A stretch of 64,000 nucleotides of DNA from Hyphomonas sp. (GTDB lineage Bacteria > Pseudomonadota > Alphaproteobacteria > Caulobacterales > Hyphomonadaceae): contig WGNP01000007.1 in assembly GCA_016124495.1 (NCBI GenBank), forward strand, positions 124,001 to 188,000, given 5' to 3'. The notes below the pieces were generated by a model. It did not search any database. It had not been told where the DNA came from and saw nothing but the letters and a program-made list of their open reading frames with translations. This document shows positions 43,491-53,253 of the stretch, one piece after another (within the stretch, counting starts at the first letter, position 1; each line of letters begins with the position of its first letter). A program made the position numbers and the translations under genes.

Positions 43491-44352
43491 GGGCGGCCTC
43501 TCCCCTGCCCCGGTGCACGGTGGCGACCAGGACGAAACTGATGATCATCAGCAGATACCATGATCCGAGCTTGGATAAAGACACCATCTCCCAGCCGGCC
43601 TCCTGGCCGGGATAGGTCCAGGCGCGGGCGAAGGTGCCGAGATTTTCTGCAAACCAGATGAAGACGGCGACGAGGAAGAAGCCGACCAGCAGCGGCATGG
43701 GGCGGTGGACCTCGTCCGGGCGGAACCAGACGACAGTGCGCAGGTAGAGCACGGCGGCGGCGGCAAAAAGGCCGAGGCGGATGTCAGGCAGCCAGTGGTG
43801 GGCGAAGAAGTTGATGTAGATGGCGGCGGCGAGCAGGCCCTGCGCCCGCAGCGGGGGGAAACGGTCGAACCGGAACTCGAAGATGCGCCAGACGCGGGCG
43901 AGGTAGGAACCGACGGCGGCGTACATGAAGCCGGAGAAGAGCGGCACGGCGCCGATGCGCAGGTAGCTGTCTTCGGGGTAGATCCAGCTGCCATAGGCGG
44001 TCTTGAAGAGCTCCATGATGGTGCCGACCACGTGGAAGACCAGGATGACGCGCGCCTCCTCCCAGGTTTCGAGGCCGGAGAGGATGAGCAGGACCTGGAG
44101 AGCGAGCGCGGCGAGGACAAGGAAGTCGTAGCGCGAGAGGGTGGCTGCATCCGGATAGAAGAAGTGGGTCGCCAGCAGGAGCGAGAGCATGACGCCCCCG
44201 AAGAGGCAGGCCCAGGCCTGCTTGATGCCAAAACTGATGAACTCGAACAGGCCGAGGCTGCACGGGCCCTTCACCCAGCGGGCGCGGAGGGCTTCGCGCC
44301 CGGCGTGAAGACGGGCACGAAGGCGTGTGGAGGCAGGCACCGGATTTGTCAT
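43453..44352 (-). CDS. DUF817 integral membrane protein
   Basis: Membrane protein of 299 residues matching DUF817: SLGLFEFISFGIKQAWAC, HVVGTIMELFKTAYGSW, YAAVGSYLARVWRIFEFRF and INFFAHHWLPD. About eight TM segments are visible. Conserved His (FHVVGT, AHHWLPD) and Glu residues in the membrane suggest an enzyme or transporter, but no role is established. ATG at 44352 is preferred over the TTG at 44364. It overlaps the mccA start by 38 bases, which is long for this compact region and suggests tight co-translation or late gene fusion of transcripts. Confidence 0.82.
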   Translation of the reverse strand: MTNPVPASTRLRARLHAGREALRARWVKGPCSLGLFEFISFGIKQAWACLFGGVMLSLLLATHFFYPDAATLSRYDFLVLAALALQVLLILSGLETWEEARVILVFHVVGTIMELFKTAYGSWIYPEDSYLRIGAVPLFSGFMYAAVGSYLARVWRIFEFRFDRFPPLRAQGLLAAAIYINFFAHHWLPDIRLGLFAAAAVLYLRTVVWFRPDEVHRPMPLLVGFFLVAVFIWFAENLGTFARAWTYPGQEAGWEMVSLSKLGSWYLLMIISFVLVATVHRGRGEAARENHQTPRREPG

Positions 44353-44484
44353 CGCCCAACGCAATGGCCGGGTTTCCGGGTTGAAACAAGGCCGGAGCCG
44401 GCTCTGCCCGGGGGTGATTTTGAGGCTTTGTCAGGCCCGCCGGATGGCGTAAGAATACGGTGTGACCATGCAACGGGGGACCCG

Positions 44485-44814
44485 ATGGCTTACAATTCAG
44501 GCGTTCAACTGGCCGGCATTGCCGGTATCGTCGGCGGAGGACTTGGCGCCTATTTCGGCTACAACTACGCCATCACGGAAGGCATGCCGCCGGTCCAGGG
44601 CGCGCTGATCCTCGGCGCCATCGGCATGATCTCGTTCAGCGCCGGCGCATTCGTGCTGAAATCGGTGCTGCAGTTCATCGTCTATGTGATCATGCTGGGA
44701 CTGGTCATTTACATATTCCGGGAACCCATCGAGGGGCTGACCGGGATCAATCCGGTCGAGGCCGTTCACACGGCGCTGACAGGCTGGGGACTTCCGCTTC
44801 CGCCGCTGGAATAG
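44485..44814 (+). CDS. Small three-TM membrane protein
   Basis: Protein of 109 residues, unrecognised family. Three hydrophobic segments are visible at about 8-28 (Gly-rich, GIAGIVGGGLGAYFG), 38-58 and 61-78, followed by an amphipathic tail ending in GWGLPLPPLE. ACGGGGGA six bases upstream is a strong ribosome site for the ATG at 44485. A longer open frame antisense to the DUF817 gene precedes it in frame but lacks sense. Its stop is 2 bases from the convergent liuC stop. Function unknown. Confidence 0.75.
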   Translation: MAYNSGVQLAGIAGIVGGGLGAYFGYNYAITEGMPPVQGALILGAIGMISFSAGAFVLKSVLQFIVYVIMLGLVIYIFREPIEGLTGINPVEAVHTALTGWGLPLPPLE

Positions 44815-44815
44815 C

Positions 44816-45616
44816 TTACGCCTTCCAGCTGGGCGCTCGTTTTTCGAGGAAGGCGGCGATGCCTTCTTTTCCCTCCGCAGAGGCCCGGCGGGCCGCTATT
44901 CGCTTCGCGGTCTTGTGCGCGAGCTCACGGTCTATGGGGCGTCCGGCAACATCCCGCACGAGTTTCTTGGAATCCGCGATGGCGCCAGGGGCGGCCGCGA
45001 AGACAAGCTTGGCGATGTTCTCCTCGAGTTCAGCCATTTCATCCGACGTCTGAGCAACGTACTGCACAAGACCGATGCGTTCGGCGTAGGCCGCGTCAAA
45101 CGATTCCGCCGTGACGAACAGGGAGCGGGCCCAGCGCGGGCCGATGGCCTCGATCACGAAGGGGCTGATGGTGGCAGGCGTCAGGCCGAGGCGGACTTCG
45201 GAGAAGCGGAAGGATGCGCCTGCCATCGCGATGGCGACATCGCAGGCCGCAACGAGCCCCGCCCCGCCGCCCATAGCGATGCCGTGAACGAGCGCGAGCG
45301 TCATCTGAGGCATTTCGTACAGGCGCTGCAGCATCTCGGCGAGGCGCTCCGCGTCCTCTTCGTTCTCCTCACGCGTGTGAGTGGCGGCGCGCTTCATCCA
45401 GTCGAGGTCTGCGCCGGCCGAAAAGGATGGACCTTCGCCGCGCAGGATCATCATCCGGATGGACGACTGGTCGGCGATCATCGTGAACACATCCGTCAGC
45501 TCTGCGATGAGTTCCGCGTTGAAGGCGTTGTGAACATGCGGCCGGTTGAGGGTAACGATGGCGACGCCGGCGCGGGTCGCATCGAACTTGATGAGGTCGT
45601 ATTCGCAGTCACGCAT
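44816..45616 (-). CDS. liuC: Methylglutaconyl-CoA hydratase (crotonase family)
   Basis: Crotonase-fold hydratase of 266 residues. It has oxyanion-hole motifs FSAGADLDWMKR and VHGIAMGGGAGLVAACD, and FSEVRLGLTPATISPFV. The DLDWMKR and the Ala/Gly-rich second motif are typical of LiuC/AUH, which hydrates 3-methylglutaconyl-CoA to HMG-CoA in leucine degradation. The two methylcrotonyl-CoA carboxylase subunits flank it on the same strand. A toxin-antitoxin pair now lies between it and mccB. Only the liuE step (HMG-CoA lyase) is not in this window. Confidence 0.88.
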   Translation of the reverse strand: MRDCEYDLIKFDATRAGVAIVTLNRPHVHNAFNAELIAELTDVFTMIADQSSIRMMILRGEGPSFSAGADLDWMKRAATHTREENEEDAERLAEMLQRLYEMPQMTLALVHGIAMGGGAGLVAACDVAIAMAGASFRFSEVRLGLTPATISPFVIEAIGPRWARSLFVTAESFDAAYAERIGLVQYVAQTSDEMAELEENIAKLVFAAAPGAIADSKKLVRDVAGRPIDRELAHKTAKRIAARRASAEGKEGIAAFLEKRAPSWKA

Positions 45617-45708
45617 CGCGGTGTTTCCTCAGAAAAGGTTTCATCTGCCGCCATCCTGAGGGACGCGGCCAGCCTGCGCAAGGCGTCTTTGCCGGACCAG
45701 GGCCAAGA

Positions 45709-45739
45709 CAGCGCCAGAACAGCGCCAGAACAGCGCCGG
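45709..45739. repeat. 11-bp tandem repeat (CAGCGCCAGAA), about 2.7 copies
   Basis: CAGCGCCAGAA at 45709-45719 and 45720-45730 is followed by a third partial CAGCGCCGG. It lies in the 170-bp gap between the toxin end and liuC. Likely slippage product; no regulatory role can be read. Confidence 0.7.
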
Positions 45740-45786
45740 CACTCACGACCCTGAACAGCCGGTCCCGGCCGGCGGGCCATGGACGT

Positions 45787-46125
45787 TCAGCCCTGACCGG
45801 GACCTGCGCGGTCCAGCAGGATGCTGGCAAAGTCCTGGCCAGCGTGAAAGAAACCAAAAACACGGACGATCTGCAGATCCTTGATCAGTTCGAAGGCAAC
45901 AACGGTGCGCCCGACGGGTGCAGTTCGCAGCCCCTTGCGGATATCGTCTCTCTGCCAGCTATGCTGGGACAGCGAACTTGCCGAACACGCGAAGGTAAGC
46001 ATCTCCTGGGTGCGCCGCACAGCGCCCGCAATATCGCCCGTCGCGCCTTCCAGTTGCCGCGCGATCGCCCGCAGGTCTTCGATGGCAGCGGGAGAAAACC
46101 GGACCTTGAAATTCTGAAGATTCAT
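45787..46125 (-). CDS. RelE/ParE-like toxin
   Basis: Protein of 112 residues with the RelE/ParE fold pattern: FKVRFSPAAIEDLRAIARQL at the start, GLRTAPVGRTVVAFEL and IVRVFGFFHAGQDF at the end (the RVL-H-RD-like C-terminal strand). RelE-type members cleave mRNA on the ribosome, ParE-type inhibit gyrase; the lack of clear RelE catalytic residues favours ParE. The ATG at 46125 overlaps the antitoxin stop in an ATGA. It sits inside the leucine operon region, a position typical of TA modules inserted in catabolic loci. Confidence 0.82.
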   Translation of the reverse strand: MNLQNFKVRFSPAAIEDLRAIARQLEGATGDIAGAVRRTQEMLTFACSASSLSQHSWQRDDIRKGLRTAPVGRTVVAFELIKDLQIVRVFGFFHAGQDFASILLDRAGPGQG

Positions 46126-46394
46126 ACCGTCCACGGATTAGCAATAAGTTGAGAGAACATCCGGCCCGCTTCAATCTGGAACAGGTCTGCATCCAGAAAC
46201 TCGGCTTCGGCCCGAGCTATAAGTTCCCCCCGCAGGTGCAGGGACCTTGCCTTGTGGACGTCCTGAGCTTCCAGCAGGACGCTGAGCGCGCGCTCAACCA
46301 GAGCGCTCACATGGGGGTACGTGCCGGACTGTACCAACTCCATCGCCCTCTCATAAGTCTGATCGCTGAGCAGGACGGTTGTTTTAATCGTCAT
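46122..46394 (-). CDS. ParD/RHH-like antitoxin
   Basis: Protein of 90 residues starting MTIKTTVLLSDQTYERAM with a short N-terminal strand and helices (YPHVSALVERALSVLLEAQ), the ribbon-helix-helix pattern of ParD/CopG antitoxins. Such proteins autorepress their operon and neutralise the downstream toxin through the C-terminal half. ATG at 46394 is preferred to the upstream in-frame start. The last base triplet TGA overlaps the toxin ATG. It lies 59 bases upstream of the mccB stop on the same strand. Confidence 0.8.
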   Translation of the reverse strand: MTIKTTVLLSDQTYERAMELVQSGTYPHVSALVERALSVLLEAQDVHKARSLHLRGELIARAEAEFLDADLFQIEAGRMFSQLIANPWTV

Positions 46395-46453
46395 GAATGA
46401 GCCTGAATATACAAAAGAACCGCGCACCTAGCTTAGCCTGCAGCAAAACTCAA

Positions 46454-48061
46454 TTACATCCGGAACAGTCCGAACCCACGCTCGCCGAAGGGGGCGTTGA
46501 GACTGGCCGACATCGCAAGACCGAGAACGCGGCGGGTGTCGGCGGGATCGATGATGCCGTCGTCCCAGAGACGGGCAGTCGAGAAATAAGGATTGCCTTC
46601 GGCTTCGTAGAGATCACGGATCGGCTGCTTGAAGCTCTGCTCCTCGGCAGCGCTCCACTCGCCGCCCTTGCGCTCGATGCCATCGCGCCTGACAGTCGCC
46701 AGGACGCTGGCGGCCTGCTCGCCCCCCATGACGGAGATGCGCGCGTTCGGCCACATGAAGAGGAAGCGCGGAGAGTAGGCGCGCCCGCACATACCGTAAT
46801 TGCCGGCCCCGTAACTGCCGCCGGTGACGATGGTAAATTTTGGCACGGAAGCGGTGGCCACGGCGGTGACCATCTTGGCGCCGTCCTTGGCGATCCCGCC
46901 GGCTTCGTATTTAGAGCCGACCATGAAGCCGGTGATGTTCTGCAGGAAGACCAGCGGGATGCGGCGCTGGTCGGCCAGCTCGATGAAATGGGCGGCTTTC
47001 TGGGCGCTTTCGGAGAACAGGATACCGTTATTGGCAAGTATGGCGACCGGCATACCGTAGAGGCGCGCAAAGCCGCAGACGAGGGTTTCGCCGTAGAGCT
47101 GCTTGAACTCGTGGAACTCCGAGCCGTCGACGAGACGGGCGATGACTTCGCGGGCATCGTAGGGCTCGCGGACGTCGCGCGGCACCAGGCCGTGCAGTTC
47201 GGCCGGATCGTAGAGGGGGGCTTGCGGCTCGGTCAGCTCGAACGGCTGGGGCTTCGGCTTGTTCAGCGTACGTATGATCGAGCGGACGATGGCGAGGGCG
47301 TGCGAATCGTGGGCAGCGTAGTGGTCGGCGACGCCGGAGCGGCGGGCGTGGACATCGGCGCCGCCGAGGTCTTCGGCTGAGATCTCCTCACCGGTGGCGG
47401 CTTTCACCAGCGGCGGGCCACCAAGGAAGATGGTGCCCTGCTTGCGCACGATGACAGTTTCATCGCTCATCGCGGGCACATAGGCGCCGCCGGCGGTGCA
47501 GCTGCCCATCACGGCGGCGATCTGGGGAATGCCCTTCGCGCTCATCTGAGCCTGGTTGTAGAAGATACGCCCGAAGTGCTCACGGTCCGGGAAGACTTCG
47601 GATTGGTGCGGCAGGTTCGCGCCGCCGCTATCGACAAGGTAGATGCAAGGGAGATGGTTTTCCATCGCCACTTCCTGCGCGCGCAGGTGTTTCTTCACGG
47701 TGACAGGGAAGTAGGCGCCGCCTTTGACGGTCGCGTCATTGCAGACGATCAGGCATTCCCGGCCTTCAACGCGCCCGACACCCGTGATCAGGCCCGCGCC
47801 CGGCGCTTCGCCGTCATACATACCGTTGGCGGCGAGGGCGCCGATTTCGAGGAAGGCGCTGCCGGGGTCGATCAGGCGCTCAACCCGCTCACGGGGCAGC
47901 AGCTTGCCGCGTTCGGTGTGGCGGCGCCGGGCCTCCTGCGGGCCGCCGAGGGCGGCGTGGGCGGTCCTGGCCTGCAGGTCCTCCAGCAGGGCCTGCATGG
48001 CCTTGCGGTTGGCGGCGAACTTCGCTCCGGACACATCCAGCGCCGATTTCAGAACAGGCAT
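46454..48061 (-). CDS. mccB: Methylcrotonyl-CoA carboxylase beta subunit
   Basis: Carboxyltransferase of 535 residues taking CO2 from biotin to 3-methylcrotonyl-CoA, third step of leucine degradation. Family signatures are [71 protein letters not shown] and [14 protein letters not shown]. Partner mccA lies about 3 kb downstream on the same strand. The usual order liuA-liuB-liuC-liuD is preserved by strand and order (ivd, mccB, liuC, mccA) but foreign genes are spliced in between. No ribosome site is obvious before the ATG at 48061. Confidence 0.94.
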   Translation of the reverse strand: MPVLKSALDVSGAKFAANRKAMQALLEDLQARTAHAALGGPQEARRRHTERGKLLPRERVERLIDPGSAFLEIGALAANGMYDGEAPGAGLITGVGRVEGRECLIVCNDATVKGGAYFPVTVKKHLRAQEVAMENHLPCIYLVDSGGANLPHQSEVFPDREHFGRIFYNQAQMSAKGIPQIAAVMGSCTAGGAYVPAMSDETVIVRKQGTIFLGGPPLVKAATGEEISAEDLGGADVHARRSGVADHYAAHDSHALAIVRSIIRTLNKPKPQPFELTEPQAPLYDPAELHGLVPRDVREPYDAREVIARLVDGSEFHEFKQLYGETLVCGFARLYGMPVAILANNGILFSESAQKAAHFIELADQRRIPLVFLQNITGFMVGSKYEAGGIAKDGAKMVTAVATASVPKFTIVTGGSYGAGNYGMCGRAYSPRFLFMWPNARISVMGGEQAASVLATVRRDGIERKGGEWSAAEEQSFKQPIRDLYEAEGNPYFSTARLWDDGIIDPADTRRVLGLAMSASLNAPFGERGFGLFRM

Positions 48062-48195
48062 GCGGTCTTCCTTAACACTCAGGCCGAGGATTAGCCGCCG
48101 CTCACCGGGCTGTCACCGGTTCGGTAACCGATTTATGATAAACAGGAAGCATGGACGGCTTTCAAACCTCAGACAGAACGCGCAAGAAACGGGTC

Positions 48196-49962
48196 ATGCA
48201 GATCCCTCCCAATCCTGATCTGAAAGTGATTCCCCTGCTGAAGGATGTATCGCAGCGCGCGATGCGTTCGGCCGGCAGGGAAGCACGCTGGTTCTCGCTG
48301 CCGGCAGGCCAACCCCTTTTCCTCGCCGGGGAACCGGCCGATTCGATCTTTTTCGTCGTTTCGGGAACACTGGGCGCCTTCGGGCCCGGCAACGAATTCA
48401 TAGGCCATATCCGGCCAGGTGAGCCGGTTGGGGAGATGGCTCTGTTCCTTGGCGGCGTGGACCTCAACGGCGATGGCATACCGGAAGACAAGCCGCATAC
48501 GGGCTCGGTCTACGCGCTGCGCGATTCCGAAGTGGTGGCCCTGTCGCGGGCTGGCTGGAACCGGCTGGTCAAGGCGGAGCCGGAACTGCTGGAGGGCATG
48601 ATCCGGATCATCCTGCGGCGGCTGGGCCGGACCGGGCAGCGTAATGTTGCCACAGTGCCGAAGGTCTACACGCTGGTTGCAACCTCGCCGACGATCGACC
48701 TGCGTCTGAGGGCCCGCGAGCTGCGCGAGGCGCTGATGAAGTTTGGCCAGAAGGTCGCCATCATTGACGAGATACAGGGCGACGGGAAGCCAGCGGCCTT
48801 CTTCGATGAACTCGAGCACAACAATGATACGGTAATCCTGATCACGCCGATTGGCGATACGTCCTGGTTCCGGCTGGCGACGAGGCAGGCGGACCGGATC
48901 TGGGTACTGGCGCGCGGGGATGCGCGCCCCTCCGTGCCGCTGATGCCGGAAGACACCTCGCCGGCGCAGAGGCTGAAACTTGTGGACGTGCTGCTGATCC
49001 ATCCGGGCACGGAGCGCCGGGCTGCACGGCCACAGGAATGGCTGGACGCAGCGGGTGCAAACCGCCTGTTCCACTGGTACGGCGACAGCCAGGCCGACGC
49101 GATGCGCCTTGCCCGTGTGATGACGGGCCGGTCGGTCGGTATCGTGCTTTCGGGCGGCGGGGCGCGGGCCTACAGCCATATCGGGGCAGTCCGCGCGATC
49201 CGCGAGGCTGGCATTCCGATCGACTTTGCCGGCGGAGCGTCAATGGGCGCGGTGATCGCAGCCTGCGTGGCCATGGGCTGGAGCGATACCGAGATCGACT
49301 GGCGAATCCGCAAGGCGTTCGTGGAGTCCAATCCACTGGGCGACTATACCCTGCCGGTCGTCGGCATGGTGAGGGGCAAGCGCGTGAACGCGCGGCTCGA
49401 AGAACATTTCGCCGAGACCGAGATCGGCGATCTGAAGATACCGTTTTACGCGCTGTCGACAAACCTGACTTCCGGGCGGGTACATGTGCACCGCAGCGGC
49501 CATCTTCGCACAGCGCTGCGCGCCACAATCTCGTTGCCCGGGATCCTGCCACCGGTAGTCGACGGCGAGAACATTCTGGTTGACGGCGCAGTACTCAACA
49601 ATTTCCCTGTCGAAATCATGCGGGAGCTTCACCAGGGGTTCGTGATCGGATCGGACGTGTCCGGTCAACCCGAAGGCCTCAACAGGGAAGAGTTTGTCCG
49701 CCCCCTGAATTTCTGGCAGTGGGTGGCGAGGAACGGATTTTCATCGCCGCCTCCGATTGCAGGCCTCCTGATGCGGGCGGCGACGGTGCGGAATGATCCG
49801 GCCTATGGCCGGGATATGACTGATGTGATGATCCTGCCGGAGTTGCCGGGCATCGAACTGCGCGACTGGTCCGCTTATGATGCGGCTGTCGAAGCAGGCT
49901 ATGTGGCCGCCAGGGCGGCGCTGGAGACCAGCGAAATCCCGAAGCTCTGCTGCCCGGCCTGA
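48196..49962 (+). CDS. Patatin-like phospholipase with cyclic-nucleotide-binding domain
   Basis: Protein of 588 residues resembling the bacterial relatives of neuropathy target esterase. An N-terminal cNMP-binding domain (about 10-140; FLAGEPADSIFFVVSGTLG, GHIRPGEPVGEMALFLGG) is joined by a middle region to a patatin hydrolase. The hydrolase has oxyanion VLSGGGARAYSHIGA, nucleophile motif GGASMGA and catalytic Asp in DGAVLNNFP. No TM segment is seen. It would hydrolyse phospholipids or lysophospholipids at the inner membrane. ATG at 48196 (MQIPPNPDLK) is preferred to that at 48151. It is divergent from mccB. Confidence 0.9.
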   Translation: MQIPPNPDLKVIPLLKDVSQRAMRSAGREARWFSLPAGQPLFLAGEPADSIFFVVSGTLGAFGPGNEFIGHIRPGEPVGEMALFLGGVDLNGDGIPEDKPHTGSVYALRDSEVVALSRAGWNRLVKAEPELLEGMIRIILRRLGRTGQRNVATVPKVYTLVATSPTIDLRLRARELREALMKFGQKVAIIDEIQGDGKPAAFFDELEHNNDTVILITPIGDTSWFRLATRQADRIWVLARGDARPSVPLMPEDTSPAQRLKLVDVLLIHPGTERRAARPQEWLDAAGANRLFHWYGDSQADAMRLARVMTGRSVGIVLSGGGARAYSHIGAVRAIREAGIPIDFAGGASMGAVIAACVAMGWSDTEIDWRIRKAFVESNPLGDYTLPVVGMVRGKRVNARLEEHFAETEIGDLKIPFYALSTNLTSGRVHVHRSGHLRTALRATISLPGILPPVVDGENILVDGAVLNNFPVEIMRELHQGFVIGSDVSGQPEGLNREEFVRPLNFWQWVARNGFSSPPPIAGLLMRAATVRNDPAYGRDMTDVMILPELPGIELRDWSAYDAAVEAGYVAARAALETSEIPKLCCPA

Positions 49963-50142
49963 GCTGCAACCTTCTGCAGTATAAGCACAGCCCTGAGCGC
50001 ATTGAGCAAGGTCATGACGAGGCGACCCTTACGATGCTGCAAACGGGCTGACGCCGGGTGAACCCGCGTAACACCGGGTTGTCCGTAGACGGTCTGGAAA
50101 ATTGATGGCACCTCCGGCAGCACGCAGCTTAAGGAGCACGCC

Positions 50143-50631
50143 ATGGCCAGGATACCGAAAGCCCACAAGCAGGTTGGTGAAGAATACCTGGCCACGGCCA
50201 AGCAGGCGAGCGCGGTGCACCGGTTCCCGTTTCCGCCGCAGATGGTTTGGAATGCGCTGCTGGACGGGCCGGCCTGGACTGAGTGGCTGCCGATCACCAA
50301 GGTGACATGGACAGGTCCGAAGCCATTTGGGCCGGGCACCACGCGCACGGTGGAAGTCGGCGCTCAGGTGATCGAGGAGACGTTCTTTGCCTGGGAAGAG
50401 GGCAAGCGGATGGCGTTCCGGTTCGAGCGCTCCACCCTGCCCGTCTCGGCGGCGGTCGAAGACTACCGCATCGTGCCGGTCGAGGGCGGCTGCGAGCTGC
50501 GCTGGAGCGGCAAGGCCAGCGCGCCCCTGTTTCTGGGCGGCTTGGTGACGGGGCAGCTGACGAAGGGGCTTGTGGACGGAATGCCGAAACTGGAGGCGCT
50601 GATCGCGCGCCAGCCGGAGCGGTTCAGGTAA
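50143..50631 (+). CDS. SRPBCC (START-like) ligand-binding protein
   Basis: Protein of 162 residues with the helix-grip pattern: HRFPFPPQMVWNALLDGPAW near the start, a curved sheet (RTVEVGAQVIEETFFAW, RFERSTLP), a Cys/Arg-rich strand (GGCELRWSGKA) and a long C-terminal helix (LVDGMPKLEALIAR). The family binds lipids, polyketides or other hydrophobic molecules. AAGGAG lies eight bases before the ATG. It stands alone between a patatin gene and the convergent isovaleryl-CoA dehydrogenase, so context gives no substrate. Confidence 0.82.
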   Translation: MARIPKAHKQVGEEYLATAKQASAVHRFPFPPQMVWNALLDGPAWTEWLPITKVTWTGPKPFGPGTTRTVEVGAQVIEETFFAWEEGKRMAFRFERSTLPVSAAVEDYRIVPVEGGCELRWSGKASAPLFLGGLVTGQLTKGLVDGMPKLEALIARQPERFR

Positions 50632-50845
50632 CGTCCAACGCGTCCGCTTCAGGAACGGGACAACCTCCTCAGGCATGTTCCGATTCGAACTCAGGGCGCA
50701 TTGCCACCAACCGACATCTTGCCGCTGGCCGGGCTTGAAGCCGGCTTTTGTGCAGGTGCCCAAGCGGCAGAAACCTGTTTTCTAATGCAGCATGATACTC
50801 GCGGCATTGAGCAGCGCGAAGGATCGCGTTGCACGCCATGCTGGC

Positions 50846-52018
50846 TCACGCCGTTTCGTTGAACAGCTCCCGGCCGATCAGCCAGCGCCGGATTTCGGAT
50901 GTCCCTGCCCCGATTTCATAGAGCTTGGCGTCGCGCAGGAGGCGGCCTGTGGGGTACTCGTTGATATAGCCGTTGCCGCCGAGGAGCTGGATGGCGTCGA
51001 GGGCCAGCCTGGTGGCCGTTTCTGCCGCATACAGAATGGCGCCCGCGGCGTCCTTGCGGGCGGTCTCGCCTCGGTCGCAGGCTTTTGCGACGGCGTAGAC
51101 ATAGGCCTTTGCTGCATTCATCTGCACGTACATGTCCGCGAGCTTGCCTTGCACGAGCTGGAACTCGCCGATGGACTGGCCGAATTGTTTCCGATCGTGG
51201 ATGTAGGGGATCACGACATCAAGGCAGGCCTGCATGATGCCGGTCGGCCCGGCAGAGAGCACGGAGCGCTCATAGTCGAGGCCGCTCATCAGGATGCGCG
51301 CACCGGCGCCCACCGGACCCATGATGTTTTCTTCCGGCACTTCGCAATTGTCGAACACGAGTTCGCCGGTTTCCGAGCCGCGCATGCCAAGCTTGTCGAG
51401 TTTCTGAGCAACCTTGAAGCCCTTGAAGCCGCGCTCGATCAGGAAGGCGGTGATGCCTTTCGAGCCGGCGTCCATGTCGGTCTTGGCGTAGACGACCAGA
51501 GTGTCCGCATCCGGAGCATTCGTGATCCACATCTTGGTGCCATTAAGGACGTAACGGTCGCCTTTCCTGTCGGCGCGCAGTTTCATCGAGATGACGTCAG
51601 AACCGGCCCCGCTCTCGCTCATGGCGAGCGCGCCGAGGTGCTCGCCGGAGATGAGTTTCGGCAGGTACCGGGTCTTCTGGTCATCATTGCCCCAGCGCCG
51701 TAACTGGTTGACGCAGAGGTTCGAGTGGGCGCCGTAGGAAAGGCCAACCGAAGCAGAAGCGCGGGAGATTTCTTCCATCGCCACGACATGCTCGAGATAG
51801 CCGAGACCCGTGCCGCCCCATTCTTCTTCGACCGTGATGCCAAGGAGGCCGAGCTCGCCCATCTTCGGCAGGAGGTCGCGCGGAAACTTGTCCGTCCGGT
51901 CAATCTCGGCGGCGCGGGGCGCAATCTCGTTCCGGGCAAAGTTTTTCACGGTTTCGCGGATCATGTCCGCGGTTTCACCGAGATCGAAGTTCAGCGTGGG
52001 ATATGTGTTCGCAATCAT
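50846..52018 (-). CDS. ivd: Isovaleryl-CoA dehydrogenase
   Basis: FAD-dependent acyl-CoA dehydrogenase of 390 residues oxidising isovaleryl-CoA to 3-methylcrotonyl-CoA in leucine degradation. It has [29 protein letters not shown] and [12 protein letters not shown]. The catalytic base fits isovaleryl-CoA dehydrogenase: Glu in [13 protein letters not shown] (the E254 site) while the usual C-terminal site reads [12 protein letters not shown] without Glu. It is the first gene by strand of the leucine set (ivd, mccB, liuC, mccA), though separated from mccB by two rightward genes. Electrons pass to ETF. Confidence 0.94.
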   Translation of the reverse strand: MIANTYPTLNFDLGETADMIRETVKNFARNEIAPRAAEIDRTDKFPRDLLPKMGELGLLGITVEEEWGGTGLGYLEHVVAMEEISRASASVGLSYGAHSNLCVNQLRRWGNDDQKTRYLPKLISGEHLGALAMSESGAGSDVISMKLRADRKGDRYVLNGTKMWITNAPDADTLVVYAKTDMDAGSKGITAFLIERGFKGFKVAQKLDKLGMRGSETGELVFDNCEVPEENIMGPVGAGARILMSGLDYERSVLSAGPTGIMQACLDVVIPYIHDRKQFGQSIGEFQLVQGKLADMYVQMNAAKAYVYAVAKACDRGETARKDAAGAILYAAETATRLALDAIQLLGGNGYINEYPTGRLLRDAKLYEIGAGTSEIRRWLIGRELFNETA

Positions 52019-52059
52019 GCAGCTTACCTAGCAAGGGCGCCCCTGCCTGTCACCGCTTG

Positions 52060-53253
52060 TCAGTCCTGACGCGTGAGGGCGCGGTAGAGATAATAGCTGG
52101 CGATCAGGAACAGGAAACCGCCGCCGAGAGCGAGCACAGGACCGGCGAATGCGTCACTCTCGCGCAGCATCGGGCGGGCCGTATGCGAGAGGAAGCGCTC
52201 GATACCGGCGATAAACCCCACCAGGCCGAGGCCGGAGAGCAGGGCGTAGGGCACCCAGGCGCTGAGATTGCGGATCGCGGCGGTATCCAGGTCGCCGTTC
52301 TCCTGGATGGCGCGCTCGAGGTCGCGTGGGTCGACCTGGATGATCTCGAGGTCGTCGACCACGACGCCTTCGGCGAGCGGGAGCGCGGGCAGCCCCTCCT
52401 CGGACGGCGCGGCGGACGCCGGGCGGGACATGCGGCGGCGCTCGATGCCTTCCGGGGGCCCCTTGGACCGCAGGGGCGGCGTCAGAGGCGCAACCGGCGG
52501 GTCGTCGCCGACAAGGGCCTTCACCGCGTCCGTGATTTCTTCAGGGGTGGGGCCGTCGCCGGGCGCGGCGGGCGGCGCGGGCGGGGCCGGCGGCTGGGGC
52601 GGCGCTTCGCCGAGGATGCGGGCGATACGCTCGCTGACGGCGCGGGCGGCGGCCTGGGTAGAGTTTTCAGGGGGTGCGGCGGCAGTGGTCTCGCTGGTCA
52701 CTCGGGGACCGATGGTCACCGATCGGGCGCCGGGACCGGTCTCTTCGTCATCGTTGCCCAGCTGGGCGAGCGGGCGCACCAGCGCGCCGGGAATGGCGGC
52801 TCGGCCAGCGGGGTGTTCAAGGAAATGCGCAATCTCGGCGGCGCGGCGGCGGGCCAGCGCATCCACGACGCGCAGTTCGCCGGAAATGTTCGCGAGGCGC
52901 CAGGCCCACATGGCATTGGCCGCCAGCGGGCGGTCACCCGCGTTAAGCGCGGCAACGACATCCGAATTCGAGAACGCTTCACTGCCGATGTTGAAGGCGA
53001 AGGAGACAAGCGCATCGAATTCGTTCTGGCTGAGCGGGCTCAGCACCTGTTCGGCGATCTGCTGCTCGAACCGGGGCAAGTCATGGTGGCGCAGGATGAG
53101 GGCGGCGTCACGCGGCGAAATCTGCAGACCGGCGCGGGCGGTGGCGGTGTGGCCGTAGCCAATCAGCCAGCCGCCGCCGGGCAGACGCGCTGCCCGCGGG
53201 CGAAAGCCCTCGAAGCTCTGGATGAGCTCGATACCCTGTGCTGACGTGCGCAT
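52060..53253 (-). CDS. Membrane-anchored lysozyme-like (GH24) protein
   Basis: Protein of 397 residues. The N-terminal 130 residues are a T4/lambda-type lysozyme domain: Glu in IQSFEGFRP, GYGHT, and LSQNEFDALVSFAFNIG. A long Pro/Ala/Gly-rich acidic linker follows (about 150-300), then two TM helices near the end (VPYALLSGLGLVGFIAG and VLALGGGFLFLIASYY). There is no N-terminal signal peptide. The general-acid Asp of T4 lysozyme is not in its usual place. Its presence on the chromosome near no other phage gene suggests domestication. GTG at 53271 has GGGAG three bases upstream; ATG at 53253 has none. Confidence 0.8.
   Translation of the reverse strand: MRTSAQGIELIQSFEGFRPRAARLPGGGWLIGYGHTATARAGLQISPRDAALILRHHDLPRFEQQIAEQVLSPLSQNEFDALVSFAFNIGSEAFSNSDVVAALNAGDRPLAANAMWAWRLANISGELRVVDALARRRAAEIAHFLEHPAGRAAIPGALVRPLAQLGNDDEETGPGARSVTIGPRVTSETTAAAPPENSTQAAARAVSERIARILGEAPPQPPAPPAPPAAPGDGPTPEEITDAVKALVGDDPPVAPLTPPLRSKGPPEGIERRRMSRPASAAPSEEGLPALPLAEGVVVDDLEIIQVDPRDLERAIQENGDLDTAAIRNLSAWVPYALLSGLGLVGFIAGIERFLSHTARPMLRESDAFAGPVLALGGGFLFLIASYYLYRALTRQD

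Noticed and set aside
44485-44814. Extension of the small membrane protein back to 43705
   Set aside because: The upstream part is antisense to DUF817 and is acidic Glu/Asp/Val-rich without TM; GGGGGA defines the start at 44485.
45709-45739. CRISPR-like repeat
   Set aside because: Only 11-bp units directly abutting, no spacers and no cas genes.
52003-53244. Plus-strand open frame of 413 codons opposite the lysozyme-like gene
   Set aside because: Opposite strand carries lysozyme motifs and TM helices; the plus translation is low-complexity Gly/Arg.
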